This document shows positions 1 to 9,855 of a DNA stretch of 32,678 bases, in pieces. Made by a program: the position numbers and the translations under genes. Positions within the stretch are counted from its first letter, which is position 1. Every line of letters starts with the position of its first letter. The notes below the pieces were generated by a model. That model did not search any database and was not told the DNA's origin. It saw nothing but the letters and a program-made list of their open reading frames with translations. Source of the DNA: Candidatus Solibacter sp. (lineage in GTDB: Bacteria > Acidobacteriota > Terriglobia > Bryobacterales > Bryobacteraceae); assembly GCA_025358475.1 (NCBI GenBank), contig JANYJN010000009.1, positions 1 through 32,678 of the forward strand, in the 5' to 3' direction.

Positions 1-2703
1 AGTGGTCCGGTCGCACCTGGTACCGCAAGACTTTCGTCGCACCGGCGTCCTTCCAGGGGAAGAAGGTGTTCCTTGAATTTGAGGCCGTGAGACAGATCGC
101 CGAGGTCTACGTCAACGGCAAACTGTTGGGCGTGAGCAAGATGGGCTTCATCCCCTTCGGCTTCGACCTCACACCCCATCTGAAATTCGGCGGCGCGAAA
201 AACGTGATCGCCGTGATGGCCGACAACCGCTTCACGCCGGAAACGGAGATGGCCAAAATTATCAAGACCGATCTGCCGTGGAACAGCCCGCACTGGCATC
301 CGGCGCACGGCGGTATCTATCGCAACGTGTATCTGCACGTAACCGATCCGTTGCATATTTCACTGCCGCTCTACACCTTTCTGCAAACCGCCGGGCCATA
401 CGTCTACGCCAGTGACATCTCCGAGGCTTCGGCAAAGATCAACCTGGAAGTGCCGGTACAAAACGAACGCACCAGCGCGGCCACCGCAGAGTTGATAGCC
501 GCCGTGGTGGATGGCTCCGGAAAAACTGTTCTCGAATTGAAGCAGTCTCCGGCACCGGTCGCGCCAGGTACCACTGCACTCCTAGAGGTGGCGGGTATGC
601 TCGCGAGGCCGCAGTTGTGGGAGCCGGCGCGCCCCAATCTGTATCGCGTTGTGTGCAGCCTCCGGGTGGCTGGCAAAGTGGTGGACACGCGCGAAATCCC
701 GCTCGGTATCCGCACGGCTCGTTGGGACGCGCAGGCCGGTTTCTACATTAACAACCATCATCTGAAACTTCATGGCTGGGGCCAGAAACCAACGGACGAG
801 TGGCCGGGGCTGGGGGCGGCACAACCGGATTGGATGCACTTCTTCACGGTTGCGCTAATGAAAGAAGCGGGTGGCAACTTCATCCGCTGGGGGCACTGCG
901 CCAGCGGGATGGCGATGATCGCGTCGAGCGACCGGCTCGGCCTGATCGTCGACCAGCCCGGCGTGGATGGCGAGGGAGACCCGCAACCGGAGCCTTGGAA
1001 GATTCGCGCGGCGGCCTTCCGCGACACCATCATCTACTTCCGCAACAATCCGTCGATTCTGATTTGGGAAGGCGGCAACCAGAAAGTCTCGCGGGACCAC
1101 GCCAAGGAACTGCGCAGCTATATGGACCAGTACGACCCCCATGGCGGCCGAGTGTATGCCCATCGGCGCGCGGATGAGATCACCGCCGAGTTTATGGACA
1201 TTGGGATCGGCACCGAAGGCGGCCGCGAAATCACGCGCCTGCCGGTCGTCGAAGGCGAGTACGACCGCGAGGAATCGCCGCGTCGCGTCTGGGACGACAA
1301 TTCGCCGCCGACATTCGGCTATCCGGAAGCCAAAGGCCAGACCTATCAACTTACTTCGGAGCAATACGCCGTCAACCAGGTGGCGCAGTTCGTGAAGAAA
1401 GTGGGGGCCGCAAATCATTCGGGCGGCGCCAACTGGATCTTCTCCGATTCCACCAGCGGTGGCCGCGTGGGTGTCGAAGTGGCGCGCGCCGGCGGCGAAG
1501 TAGACGGCGTGCGTTTGGAGAAGGAAGCCTACTACGTTTCGCGCGATGTTCCGCGACGATCCGCAGGTACACGTCATCGGTCACTGGACGTATCCGTTGG
1601 GCACAACCAAGACCGTCTATGTAGCCTTCAACGCGGACGACGTGGAATTATTCGTGAACGGCCACTCGCTCGGCCACGGCACGGTTTCCGACCGCTACCT
1701 GTTCACTTTCCTCGGCGTGAAGTGGCAGGCCGGTGAGATCAAGGCCGTGGCTTCTTCAGGCGGAAAAGTTGTGGCAACCACGGCGAAGCACACGGTGGGT
1801 GCTCCGGTGGCATTGCGCATGAAGCCCATCACCGGACCGGGTGGGCTGCGGGCCAACGGTTCCGATGTGGTTCTGATCGACGTGGAAGCGGTGGACGCTA
1901 AGGGCGATCGCTGCCCCACGTTCCAACAGCGGGTGGATTTCGAAGTTGAGGGGCCGGGCGTGTGGCGCGGTGGCTACAACAGCGGCAAAATCAAGTCCAC
2001 CAACAACACCTACCTGGATCTGGAGGCCGGAATCAATCGCGTGGCCGTACGCTCGACGCGGACGCCGGGCACGATCACGGTGAGAGTGAATGGCGCGGGA
2101 CTCAAACCAGCCAGCATCGTCATCGCATCCGCGGCGGTCAACGAGGCGAATGGCTACCTGACCGAATTGCCGGAACTGCCGGCGGTGAATCCCGCGAACT
2201 TCAACGCGACATCGGTAGTGGGTGGCACTATATCGCAAACCGTAACTCCGCCGGCAAAGACCGGCAAGTTTACCAAGGCCTTTTCTTATTCGGGACCGAC
2301 CATTAGTGTGCATCTGGAATCGGACGCGCAGGATGGCAAGAAGATCTACGTAGATGCAAATGTCCGTTTCGCGACACTACCGCCAGGGCTGAAGGGCGCC
2401 GACTACGTCCAACTCGCCGCGGCCGACAAGGCCTACAGTGCCGTGGACCTGATACAGATCGCGGTCAAAGCGGGGACAGTGGTGTCAATTGCGCATGATG
2501 ACCGCTTGCTGCGCCCCGCGTGGCTGACCGGACAGTTCGAAGCCACGCCGCTTTCGGTGACAGTGGACGGCAAACCGATGAAGGTCTTCCAGCGCCGAGC
2601 GGCCGCCGATGAGAGCATCACCCTGGGCTCCAACGTGGAGACACAGGGTTCGCCGGCCTGCAACATGTATTTGGTATTCGTGGGTAGCGTCCCGGCTGGA
2701 TAG
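1..2703 (+). pseudogene. Glycoside hydrolase family 2 (beta-galactosidase-like, DUF4982-type C-terminus), 5'-partial at window edge, frameshifted near 1541-1546
   Basis: Frame 0 is open from the window edge (WSGRTWYRKTFVAPASFQGKKVFLEFEAVRQIAEVYVNGKLLG) to ...EKEAYYVSR; the protein continues in frame 1 as MFRDDPQVHVIGHWTYPLGTTKTVYVAFNADDVELFVNGHSLG, the expected GH2 C-terminal continuation. Confidence 0.85.
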
Positions 2704-2835
2704 TGGTCGGCGGGCTGCTCATTCTATCGTGAAGCCTGGGACCTGGATCGCTGCTCACTTCGAAATCCCGAAGAGCGGTGATTCATTCAGTCTAGACATA
2801 GACTTGCCACTCCGCGGGTGGTGGAGACCGCGGGG

Positions 2836-3088
2836 GTGGAACCATCCGATGACGACCTCCTGTCCGCGCCCGGCGCGCCCGTCGAGTTGTCGATAGCGGG
2901 CGTTCCGGCAGCGGCTAAGCGGGTTCTGTTGCGGCACTACCGCATCGACCTGGAGCGCAGCTAAGCGTATACCGCGTGGACTGCAAATGATCACGTCACC
3001 GCAGTGGATTGCGCTCCAGGGCGGCAAGGTGGCCACCACACTCAACCTGCCGAGACAGGGTGTTTCGCTGGTGCCGGTGAACTGGTAA
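2836..3088 (+). pseudogene. Relic of a GH39 beta-xylosidase C-terminus
   Basis: VEPSDDDLLSAPGAPVELSIAGVPAAAKRVLLRHYRIDLERS*AYTAW, then after a deletion/frameshift LQMITSPQWIALQGGKVATTLNLPRQGVSLVPVNW* (2981-3088); resembles GH39 '...VLLRHYRID..HSNAYTAW...' and '...LPRQ.VSLL...W' tails. Confidence 0.65.
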
Positions 3089-3208
3089 CATGACCCGGAG
3101 CCTGTGCTGGCGACTGACATATTCGGCCAGCAATCGGAATGGCGGCTCGCGTAGGACTTCTTGCGTTTGGCCGGCGGCTCAATACGGCCCTGGCGGAAAG
3201 GACTTGTG

Positions 3209-3927
3209 ATGAAACGATTGTTGTGGATCACCGGCATCATTGCTGGACTGGCAGTCTTCTGGCTGATGGCTCAATCCTCGAGCGGTTCGCTGATTCAGGG
3301 TTATCGCGAAACCGAAGTGGCGTCGGTAGCAGATGCCATGGAACAACTCTACGGCTAGCAGGCATTCATGTCGCATGAGATGCGGCCTCCCGAAAAGACC
3401 AAATTTGCGGGGCCGGCGTGGACCGTGCTGATGAAGAAAGACGAGAACAAGGAAGGCGGCGTGGCGGTACAGGGTATGCTCGATGCGATTAACGCGGCCC
3501 CAGCCGGCGCCGTCTACGTCATGTCGGTGGAGAATGGCACGGATTATGCGGGAATCGGCGGCCTGATGGCCACTGGAATGAAGCCCGAAGTCTGGCCGCA
3601 GCGGTCATCGATGCCAGTATCCGCGACACGCCACACATCAAGAAGATGCAATTCCCTGTCTTCAGCCGCGGCGTGGTCCCCTCCACCATGGTAGGACACT
3701 ACCGCTTCGCCGGTGTGAACGTGCCTGTGAGTTGCGCAGGCGTGAGAGTGAATCCTGGCGATATCGTCACCGCTGATGAAGACAGAGTCGTTGTGGTGCC
3801 GAAGGCCCACGCCGTCGACGTCCTCAAGAAGGCGCAGGACCTTGATAACCAGGAGCACTCAACCATTCCCTTCATCGAGAAGTTCAAGTCGATCAAGGAA
3901 GCTGTCGCAAAATTCGGCCGAATCTAA
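3209..3927 (+). pseudogene. RraA-like (4-hydroxy-4-methyl-2-oxoglutarate aldolase / demethylmenaquinone methyltransferase-like) protein with signal peptide, broken by in-frame TAG and a 1-nt frameshift
   Basis: MKRLLWITGIIAGLAVFWLMAQSSSGSLIQGYRETEVASVADAMEQLYG*QAFMSHEMRPPEKTKFAGPAWTV...GLMATGMK / frameshift / SLAAAVIDASIRDTPHIKKMQFPVFSRGVVPSTMVGHYRFAGVNVPV... Confidence 0.8.
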
Positions 3928-4056
3928 CTAGACTGGCCTGGCCAGGCTGGATGGGCGGCGCCACGTTCGCGCAAACATCGCCCTTCGTCTCACGGCTCCG
4001 GCGTGCGCGGAGATCGGCCGATAATGAAACCGGTACAGACAGATCAGATAATGGGG

Positions 4057-4085
4057 TTGTATTCGCTTACAGTCGGCTATATAAT
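4057..4085 (+). promoter_or_regulatory. Sigma70-like promoter TTGTAT-N17-TATAAT
   Basis: TTGTAT at 4057-4062, 17-bp spacer, TATAAT at 4080-4085; ATG at 4097, so a leaderless or very short 5' UTR. Confidence 0.55.
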
Positions 4086-4096
4086 CGCTCTACGCA

Positions 4097-4864
4097 ATGA
4101 GTTCTTTGGATCGAAGGTCCTTTTTCCGCGCCGGTGCGGGCATAGCCGGAGCGTTCGGCATCGAGAGTAAAATCGATATCGCTGAGGCGATGGATCCCTC
4201 CCGATTCGACCGTGTGAACTGGACCGCGAACAACGCCGAGATCGATCACATGGTCGACAAGGTAAGGTTCATGCGCGAATCGCTGCCGAAGGAAATCGAA
4301 CTGGCGGTCGACATGCACGGCCGGTACGATCTCGGCACCGCCAAGCGTGTGGCCAAGGAACTGGAGCCTTTCCGCCTAGTGTGGCTGGAGGAGCCGGTGC
4401 CGCCGGAAAACATCGACGCCATGCGCGACGTGCGGCAATCGAACCACACTCCCATCTGCGCCGGCGAGAACATTTACATGCGCTGGGGCTTCCGTGAGAT
4501 TCTCGAGAAGCAGGCCCTGGACATCATCATGCCGGACCTTCAGAAGTGCGGTGGATTGGCGGAAGGCAAGAAGATCGCCAACATGGCGCAGACCTATTAC
4601 GTGCCGATCGCGCCGCACTCTCAGGCGTCTCCCGTCGGCGCCATGGCGACGGCTCACATGCTGGCGACGGTGCCCAACTTCCTGGTGGTCGAGTGGCACT
4701 GGAGCCATCCGGGCAATCGTTGGGAGCGTTGGAAGAACTTCGTCAAGCAGGGCGAGATCATTGAGAAGGGCCACATCGTGGTTCCCGATAAGGCCGGCAT
4801 CGGCGTCGAACTGAACGAGGACTACCTCAAGAAACTGCCGGGCGCAACGTGGTTCCCGGGATAG
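4097..4864 (+). CDS. Enolase superfamily (mandelate racemase/muconate lactonizing enzyme-like) protein with Tat-like leader, lacking the N-terminal capping domain (probably an internal-deletion remnant)
   Basis: MSSLDRRSFFRAGAGIAGAFG leader joins directly to barrel sequence ...LAVDMHGRYDL...FRLVWLEEPVPPENID...PICAGENIYMRWGFRE...DIIMPDLQKCGGLAEGKKIANMA; D/E/E metal-ligand motifs are present but no N-domain. Confidence 0.75.
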   Translation: MSSLDRRSFFRAGAGIAGAFGIESKIDIAEAMDPSRFDRVNWTANNAEIDHMVDKVRFMRESLPKEIELAVDMHGRYDLGTAKRVAKELEPFRLVWLEEPVPPENIDAMRDVRQSNHTPICAGENIYMRWGFREILEKQALDIIMPDLQKCGGLAEGKKIANMAQTYYVPIAPHSQASPVGAMATAHMLATVPNFLVVEWHWSHPGNRWERWKNFVKQGEIIEKGHIVVPDKAGIGVELNEDYLKKLPGATWFPG

Positions 4865-4892
4865 GCGGTAAACGGACAGAATCGAGGTGTAT

Positions 4893-5873
4893 ATGAAGGA
4901 TTTCTGCGTTCGCATGGCGAGATCGCCGATTCCGGCGGTGACGTTGGCGCTGGTTGTGGCGTCTTCGATTTGGGGGCAAGTGTTCCAACCCACCAAGGAA
5001 CAGATGCTGCAGTATACCGCCCAGAACCCGTTCGACCGTCTCCCGGACGGCAGACCCAAGGTGCCGGATGACCTGTTGGTCAGGATGAAGGAAATGTCGG
5101 CCGAAGAAGTACTCGGCCTGGCGCAGCGAGGTTTTCGCAACCAGTGGGAAGCCGGGTGGCAGGTCCTTCATCCCCAAAAGCGTCTGATCGGACGCGCTCT
5201 GACCTTGCAGATGATGCCCACCCGGCCCGACGTCGCCGACACCGATGCCGCCGCCCGCCGCGCGAAGAATCTACCGCGTATGAACCATCAAACCGCGATC
5301 GATATGCTGCAGAAAGGCGACGTGCTGGTCGTCGACGCTGCCGGCGCGCAGTTCGGCGGAGTAATCGGCGACAATCTGGCGTACTACATCATGAAGACCA
5401 CGGGGGCGGGCTTTGTGATCGATGGAGCCGTCCGGGATATCGTCGGTCTCACACCGTTTACCGATCTGGTCGGCTATTACCGGGCAGCAGTGCCGCCCGC
5501 CATCCACGACCTCATGGTGACCGGGATCAACGTTCCGGTCCGCATCGGCAACGCCACGGTAATGCCGGGTTACGTCGTCTTCGGTGACCCCGAAGGGGTG
5601 TACTTCATCCCGCCCAGCCAGTTGCAGAGCCTGATCGACGAAGCCGATGTCACTCGCATCCACGACGAGTGGACGAAGAAGAAGTTCGACGAGGGTAAGT
5701 ACGTTTCGTCGGACATCTACAGCACTCCGCGAGACCCCGCGTTGGTGAAGGAGTATCAGGATTACCTGAAAGGAAAGCTGGGCGCCGCGCGGTATGAGGA
5801 ATACATGAAGCGCCGCTCCGCCCAGCCGCCACCGGCATTCCCCGGCGGCGGCCGCGGGGGCCGCGGGCAGTAA
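4893..5873 (+). CDS. RraA-like family protein with N-terminal signal peptide and Gly/Arg-rich tail
   Basis: Signal peptide MKDFCVRMARSPIPAVTLALVVASSIWGQ; RraA core KGDVLVVDAAGAQFGGVIGDNLAYYIMKTTGAGFVIDGAVRDIVGL; tail PPPAFPGGGRGGRGQ; GAGG upstream of ATG. Confidence 0.8.
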   Translation: MKDFCVRMARSPIPAVTLALVVASSIWGQVFQPTKEQMLQYTAQNPFDRLPDGRPKVPDDLLVRMKEMSAEEVLGLAQRGFRNQWEAGWQVLHPQKRLIGRALTLQMMPTRPDVADTDAAARRAKNLPRMNHQTAIDMLQKGDVLVVDAAGAQFGGVIGDNLAYYIMKTTGAGFVIDGAVRDIVGLTPFTDLVGYYRAAVPPAIHDLMVTGINVPVRIGNATVMPGYVVFGDPEGVYFIPPSQLQSLIDEADVTRIHDEWTKKKFDEGKYVSSDIYSTPRDPALVKEYQDYLKGKLGAARYEEYMKRRSAQPPPAFPGGGRGGRGQ

Positions 5874-5903
5874 GAAGGCCTTCGCCTAACGGAGAGACAC
5901 GAC

Positions 5904-8051
5904 ATGCCAATGAACCGACGGGAGCTTCTAGCGGCCTCGGTGGCAGGCGCTGCCATATTGAAGCACGGGACGGAGGCGTTCGCCGCTCCCCCGGGAAAAA
6001 TCCAAGTAGCGATCGACGCAGCCAAGAGCGGCAAGCCGATCAATCCGATGATCTTCGGCGGCTACATGGAGCCTGCTACCACGAGTGTGTGGGCCGAGAT
6101 GCTGAGCGACAGGAAATTCGCCAGGCCGGTGGTGAGCGCTCAGCCGGCGGCGGTGCCGGCGAACGCCCCTCCGGGATTCCGCTTCCGTGGCGAGCCGTTC
6201 AGGCCGGTGGGACCGGAAGGAACTGTCGTCAGGGACCCGGTGCGGCCGTTAGTTGGCAAGCACAGCCCGCGCGTCCAGCTTGCCGGCTCCGACCCCCGCG
6301 GCATTCAGCAGTCCAGATTGCGCCTGGTCAAAGGCAAGGCCTACGAAGGCCGTGTTTATCTTGCCGGTGATCCCGGCGCGAAGGTTGCGGTCCGTCTGGT
6401 CTGGGGATCTGCCGGCAGCGACTCGCAAACCGTTCCCATCCCGGCGCTGACCAGCGTGTACCAGAAATTCCCGTTCCGGTTCGCACCGACGGCCGACTCG
6501 ACTGATGCGCGGCTGGAAATCGTGGGTACCGGCAGCGGTGCATTCCATGTGGGGACTGCCTCGCTGATGCCTGCCGATAACGTGCAGGGGTTCCACGCGG
6601 GAATGATCCGCCTCTTCAAGGAGGAAGGCTTCAAAATGTTCAAGTGGCCCGGCGGCAACTTTGTCTCCGCGTACGACTGGCGCGACGGTCTTGGCGATCG
6701 TGACAAGCGCTCGCCGCGTGGGAACGAGTCGAACGACGTAGGCCTGCATGACTTCATCGCCCTCAACCGGTTGGTCGGAGCCGAGCCCGATCTGACGATC
6801 AACAGCGGATACGGATCGGCGCGCGAGGCGGCCGAGGAGGTTGAATATTGCAATGGCTCCGTAAGCACCCGTATGGGCAGATTGCGCGCGGACAACGGCA
6901 GTGCCGAGCCATTCAATGTCCGCTACTGGACGATCGGCAACGAAATGTACGGCCCTTGGCAGGCAGGCCGCATGTCGCTGAACCAGTACTGGGTGAAGTA
7001 CAACAACATCGTCGATGCCATGAAGGCGGTAGACCCGAAGATCAAGGTGGTTCTGGGCGGGGCCAGCATCTGCGAGAAGTCCATCGGCGGCGCGGAGAAG
7101 AAGGGAAATTTCTTCCCGAGCATTTGGGAGCCGCCAATTACGGCCAAGCTGCCCTATGAGTTCCATAGTCTGGATGACTGGGACAGTTGGCTGCTCGCCA
7201 ACTGCGCCGACAACGTCGATTTTCTCTCCGAACATACCTACGCATATCCTGAGTTGATATTCGACGCTGAGAAGCAGTCCTTTGTGGATGTGAAGGATCC
7301 GCTGCGGTTCAAAGCCCGCAGGATCGCCAACCGCATCGGCGGCTTCTTTGATGCGTGGGACAAGTACGTCGAGAAGATGCCTGCGTTGAAAGACAAGGAC
7401 ATCAAGTTTATTTTCGATGAATGGGGCAATCGGAACCGCTCGATGGCGGGGAATGGCCCCGGAGGCGGTGGAGGCTTCGGGCGGCCGGCCGGAATGCTCA
7501 CGCCCCTCTCTTACGCGCTTTTGCTGCACGAACTGTTTCGTCACTCCGATAAGGTGGCTGCCAGTTGTGCGACCGGGGGACTGCGCGTGTTGACCGACAA
7601 CTCCGGCGACGGAGTCGGTATGACGCCTGAGGGCGTGGTGTTCAAGCTGTTGCAGAATCACTTTCTCAACGCTGTTCCGGTGGCGGTCGATGGGGATTCG
7701 CCCCAACCGCTGATGCCCGGAACGGCGTACGTCGACCGGGGTATTAAGCCCGCTGGAAGCCCGACCTATCCGCTGGATGTTCTCGCGGCGTTCTCCGGCG
7801 ACCGCAAGACGTTCCTCATTTCGGTGGTCAACCCCACGGAAGAGGCCAACAGCTTCACGCCGAAAATCGGCGGTGTCAACCTGCGCGGGCAAGGCAAGCT
7901 TTATCAGATTGCGCCACCCAGTTTCGACTCAACCAATGAAGCCGGCAAGGAGCCTGCCGTCAAAATCGTTGAGAGCGCTCAGAACGGGGTTCCCGCGACC
8001 ATGCAGGCGCCGCCCTTTAGCGTTAGCCTCTACGAATTTGAAGTTGCGTAA
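5904..8051 (+). CDS. GH51 alpha-L-arabinofuranosidase with RR (Tat-like) leader
   Basis: MPMNRRELLAASVAGAAILKHG leader; MIFGGYMEPATTSVWAEMLSDRKF; acid/base WTIGNEMYG and nucleophile FIFDEWGNRNR motifs; 715 aa. Confidence 0.88.
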   Translation: MPMNRRELLAASVAGAAILKHGTEAFAAPPGKIQVAIDAAKSGKPINPMIFGGYMEPATTSVWAEMLSDRKFARPVVSAQPAAVPANAPPGFRFRGEPFRPVGPEGTVVRDPVRPLVGKHSPRVQLAGSDPRGIQQSRLRLVKGKAYEGRVYLAGDPGAKVAVRLVWGSAGSDSQTVPIPALTSVYQKFPFRFAPTADSTDARLEIVGTGSGAFHVGTASLMPADNVQGFHAGMIRLFKEEGFKMFKWPGGNFVSAYDWRDGLGDRDKRSPRGNESNDVGLHDFIALNRLVGAEPDLTINSGYGSAREAAEEVEYCNGSVSTRMGRLRADNGSAEPFNVRYWTIGNEMYGPWQAGRMSLNQYWVKYNNIVDAMKAVDPKIKVVLGGASICEKSIGGAEKKGNFFPSIWEPPITAKLPYEFHSLDDWDSWLLANCADNVDFLSEHTYAYPELIFDAEKQSFVDVKDPLRFKARRIANRIGGFFDAWDKYVEKMPALKDKDIKFIFDEWGNRNRSMAGNGPGGGGGFGRPAGMLTPLSYALLLHELFRHSDKVAASCATGGLRVLTDNSGDGVGMTPEGVVFKLLQNHFLNAVPVAVDGDSPQPLMPGTAYVDRGIKPAGSPTYPLDVLAAFSGDRKTFLISVVNPTEEANSFTPKIGGVNLRGQGKLYQIAPPSFDSTNEAGKEPAVKIVESAQNGVPATMQAPPFSVSLYEFEVA

Positions 8052-8072
8052 GAACTCGTGTTCGTCCCAAAG

Positions 8073-8100
8073 CGGAGGCGCCGGCCGCAGATTCTCCGCC
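8073..8100. terminator. Stem-loop between convergent genes, possible bidirectional terminator
   Basis: GCGGAG (8073-8078) ... CTCCGC (8095-8100) followed by CACTAAAAAAG, between GH51 stop (8051) and carboxylesterase stop (8102). Confidence 0.4.
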
Positions 8101-8101
8101 A

Positions 8102-9784
8102 CTAAAAAAGCAGGATTCTTCGCAGTTCGCCTTCTGGATCGTCCACCATCCGGCAGCGATTGTCGAACACCATCGTTTGACAGCGTGTTGCATCGCTGGG
8201 AGTCCAGGTCAACCCGGGCTGGCTGGGATTGCCGGTGCGGGCGAAGTTCGCCCAGGCCGTCGCCATTTTCTTGGCCAGAGCCTGTGCCTCCGGCGTGTTG
8301 CCAGTGCCCTGTTCGCAGCGCTTGGTGTTGTCGGAGCAAAAAGCGAGCTCGGCCGTGTGCCAGGCTCCAGCATCCTCCAGCATCGGCGATTGCCAGGTGA
8401 AGTAATACTGGTAAACCGGCCCTCCCTGCTGATCGTGTTTCAGCTTGACCATGCGCTGGACGTTATTGCGCGAGCTGATGCCATTCACACCATAAGACAG
8501 GAGTCGAATACTCCTCTCCGGGTGCGCCTTTTTCATGGCGGCGATGAAGGCTGCCGCCTTGCTCTCTCCCATGCTCCGGGCGAGCGTGGCATGCCACTCC
8601 GCCTCGGTGGGCCGGGAAGACATGCGATTTCCTTCTTCGCTCACGTTGCCAATCAGCACGGGCACATTCTTGGAAATCTCCGGGGCGACATCATAGAAGG
8701 AACGCACCATGACGACACGGCCGTCGACGGTGGGCGAGAACCCGGCGCGCGGCACAGAGTTTGGCGCTGAGCCCGGACCCGTCGTGGCCGGCGCCGGCGG
8801 GTTGATTTTCGCAACGGCGGCATTGCCGGCAGCGTTTAGTCTGGCCCAATCCATCTTCTGCAGCGAGGCGAGGTCGTTGGGCTGCAGTCCCAGTTCCTTC
8901 ATGATCTGCCTGGCGAGTTCTCTGGACAAGTCAGCGCCGGGGAAATTGCCGCCTCCGCCCGATTGCACCGACGCGCGATGGAACAAACCGGCGGCCGCCG
9001 GCATGCCCATCAGACACGTCACCTTCGAGCCGCCGCCGGACTGGCCGTAGATCATGACCCTGTCCGGATCGCCGCCGAAGTTCGCAATGTTCTCGCGGAC
9101 CCATTTCAGCGAGGTTACCAGGTCCGTCATGCCTATGTTCACCGAATCGGAATATGCCGGCCCGCCGATCTCGGATACATCGAAGAATCCAAGGATGTTG
9201 AGGCGGTGATTGACCGTCACCACGACCACATCGTGATAGCGGGCCATCTGCGCGCCTTCCTGCGAGGGCAGCTCGTAGGACGATCCGAAGGTAAAACCGC
9301 CCCCATGGTAATAGACCATCACGGCCTTTTTGCCGGTCAGCGAGGACGTCCAGACATTCAGCTTGAGCATGTCCTCGCTCATGTAGCCGTCGTCCCAATC
9401 CTGCAGGAAGGATTGCTCGATCGCGGTATAGTCGTGCAGGCGCTGCGGACAGTTGGGCCCATAAATGAGGGCGGGGTACTCGCCATCCCAGGATTTGGGC
9501 GGTTGGGCGGGGAGCCATCGATTTTCGCCGCCGGTGTTTTGCCCGTACGGTATTCCTTTAAATGTGAGTACGCCGGCATCGACATACCCGCGCACTCTGC
9601 CGTATTGCGTTTTCGCGACCGCGGATCTAGGCGTAGAGCAGCCACCCGGAGCCTGGTGCGCAGCGGTCTTGGTGCTGTCCGACGCCTCCGCGGTCTGGTT
9701 CAACGCGGCTCCCAACCCTGCCGCCGTGGGCAGGAGAAGCGCCTGCCGGCGGTTCATTATCGTGCGATTCCTGGTACTAGACAT
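8102..9784 (-). CDS. Type-B carboxylesterase (para-nitrobenzyl esterase-like) with Tat-like leader
   Basis: MNRRQALLLPTAAGLGAAL leader; KAVMVYYHGGGFTFGSS; VTVNHRLNILGFF; nucleophile elbow GQSGGGSKV; AWHTAELAF; AGGAGAGG upstream of ATG. Confidence 0.88.
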   Translation of the reverse strand: MSSTRNRTIMNRRQALLLPTAAGLGAALNQTAEASDSTKTAAHQAPGGCSTPRSAVAKTQYGRVRGYVDAGVLTFKGIPYGQNTGGENRWLPAQPPKSWDGEYPALIYGPNCPQRLHDYTAIEQSFLQDWDDGYMSEDMLKLNVWTSSLTGKKAVMVYYHGGGFTFGSSYELPSQEGAQMARYHDVVVVTVNHRLNILGFFDVSEIGGPAYSDSVNIGMTDLVTSLKWVRENIANFGGDPDRVMIYGQSGGGSKVTCLMGMPAAAGLFHRASVQSGGGGNFPGADLSRELARQIMKELGLQPNDLASLQKMDWARLNAAGNAAVAKINPPAPATTGPGSAPNSVPRAGFSPTVDGRVVMVRSFYDVAPEISKNVPVLIGNVSEEGNRMSSRPTEAEWHATLARSMGESKAAAFIAAMKKAHPERSIRLLSYGVNGISSRNNVQRMVKLKHDQQGGPVYQYYFTWQSPMLEDAGAWHTAELAFCSDNTKRCEQGTGNTPEAQALAKKMATAWANFARTGNPSQPGLTWTPSDATRCQTMVFDNRCRMVDDPEGELRRILLF

Positions 9785-9855
9785 TTCCTCTCCTATGATG
9801 TTTTGTCAACTACAACCTGGTTATCGTCTTTCGCAAGACGAAGAAACTGCGCTGT

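Noticed and set aside
2609-2896. 95-aa ORF overlapping the GH2 end
   Set aside because: Overlaps GH2 out of frame; only its downstream region, in another frame, carries GH39-like sequence.
3934-3952. GCCTGGCCAGGC palindrome after RraA-1 as a terminator
   Set aside because: Short 12-bp palindrome without loop or U-tract; not enough to call a terminator.
6249-7892. 547-aa minus-strand ORF antisense to GH51
   Set aside because: Lies wholly inside a GH51 with intact motifs; composition is typical of antisense frames in high-GC coding DNA, with no recognisable domain.
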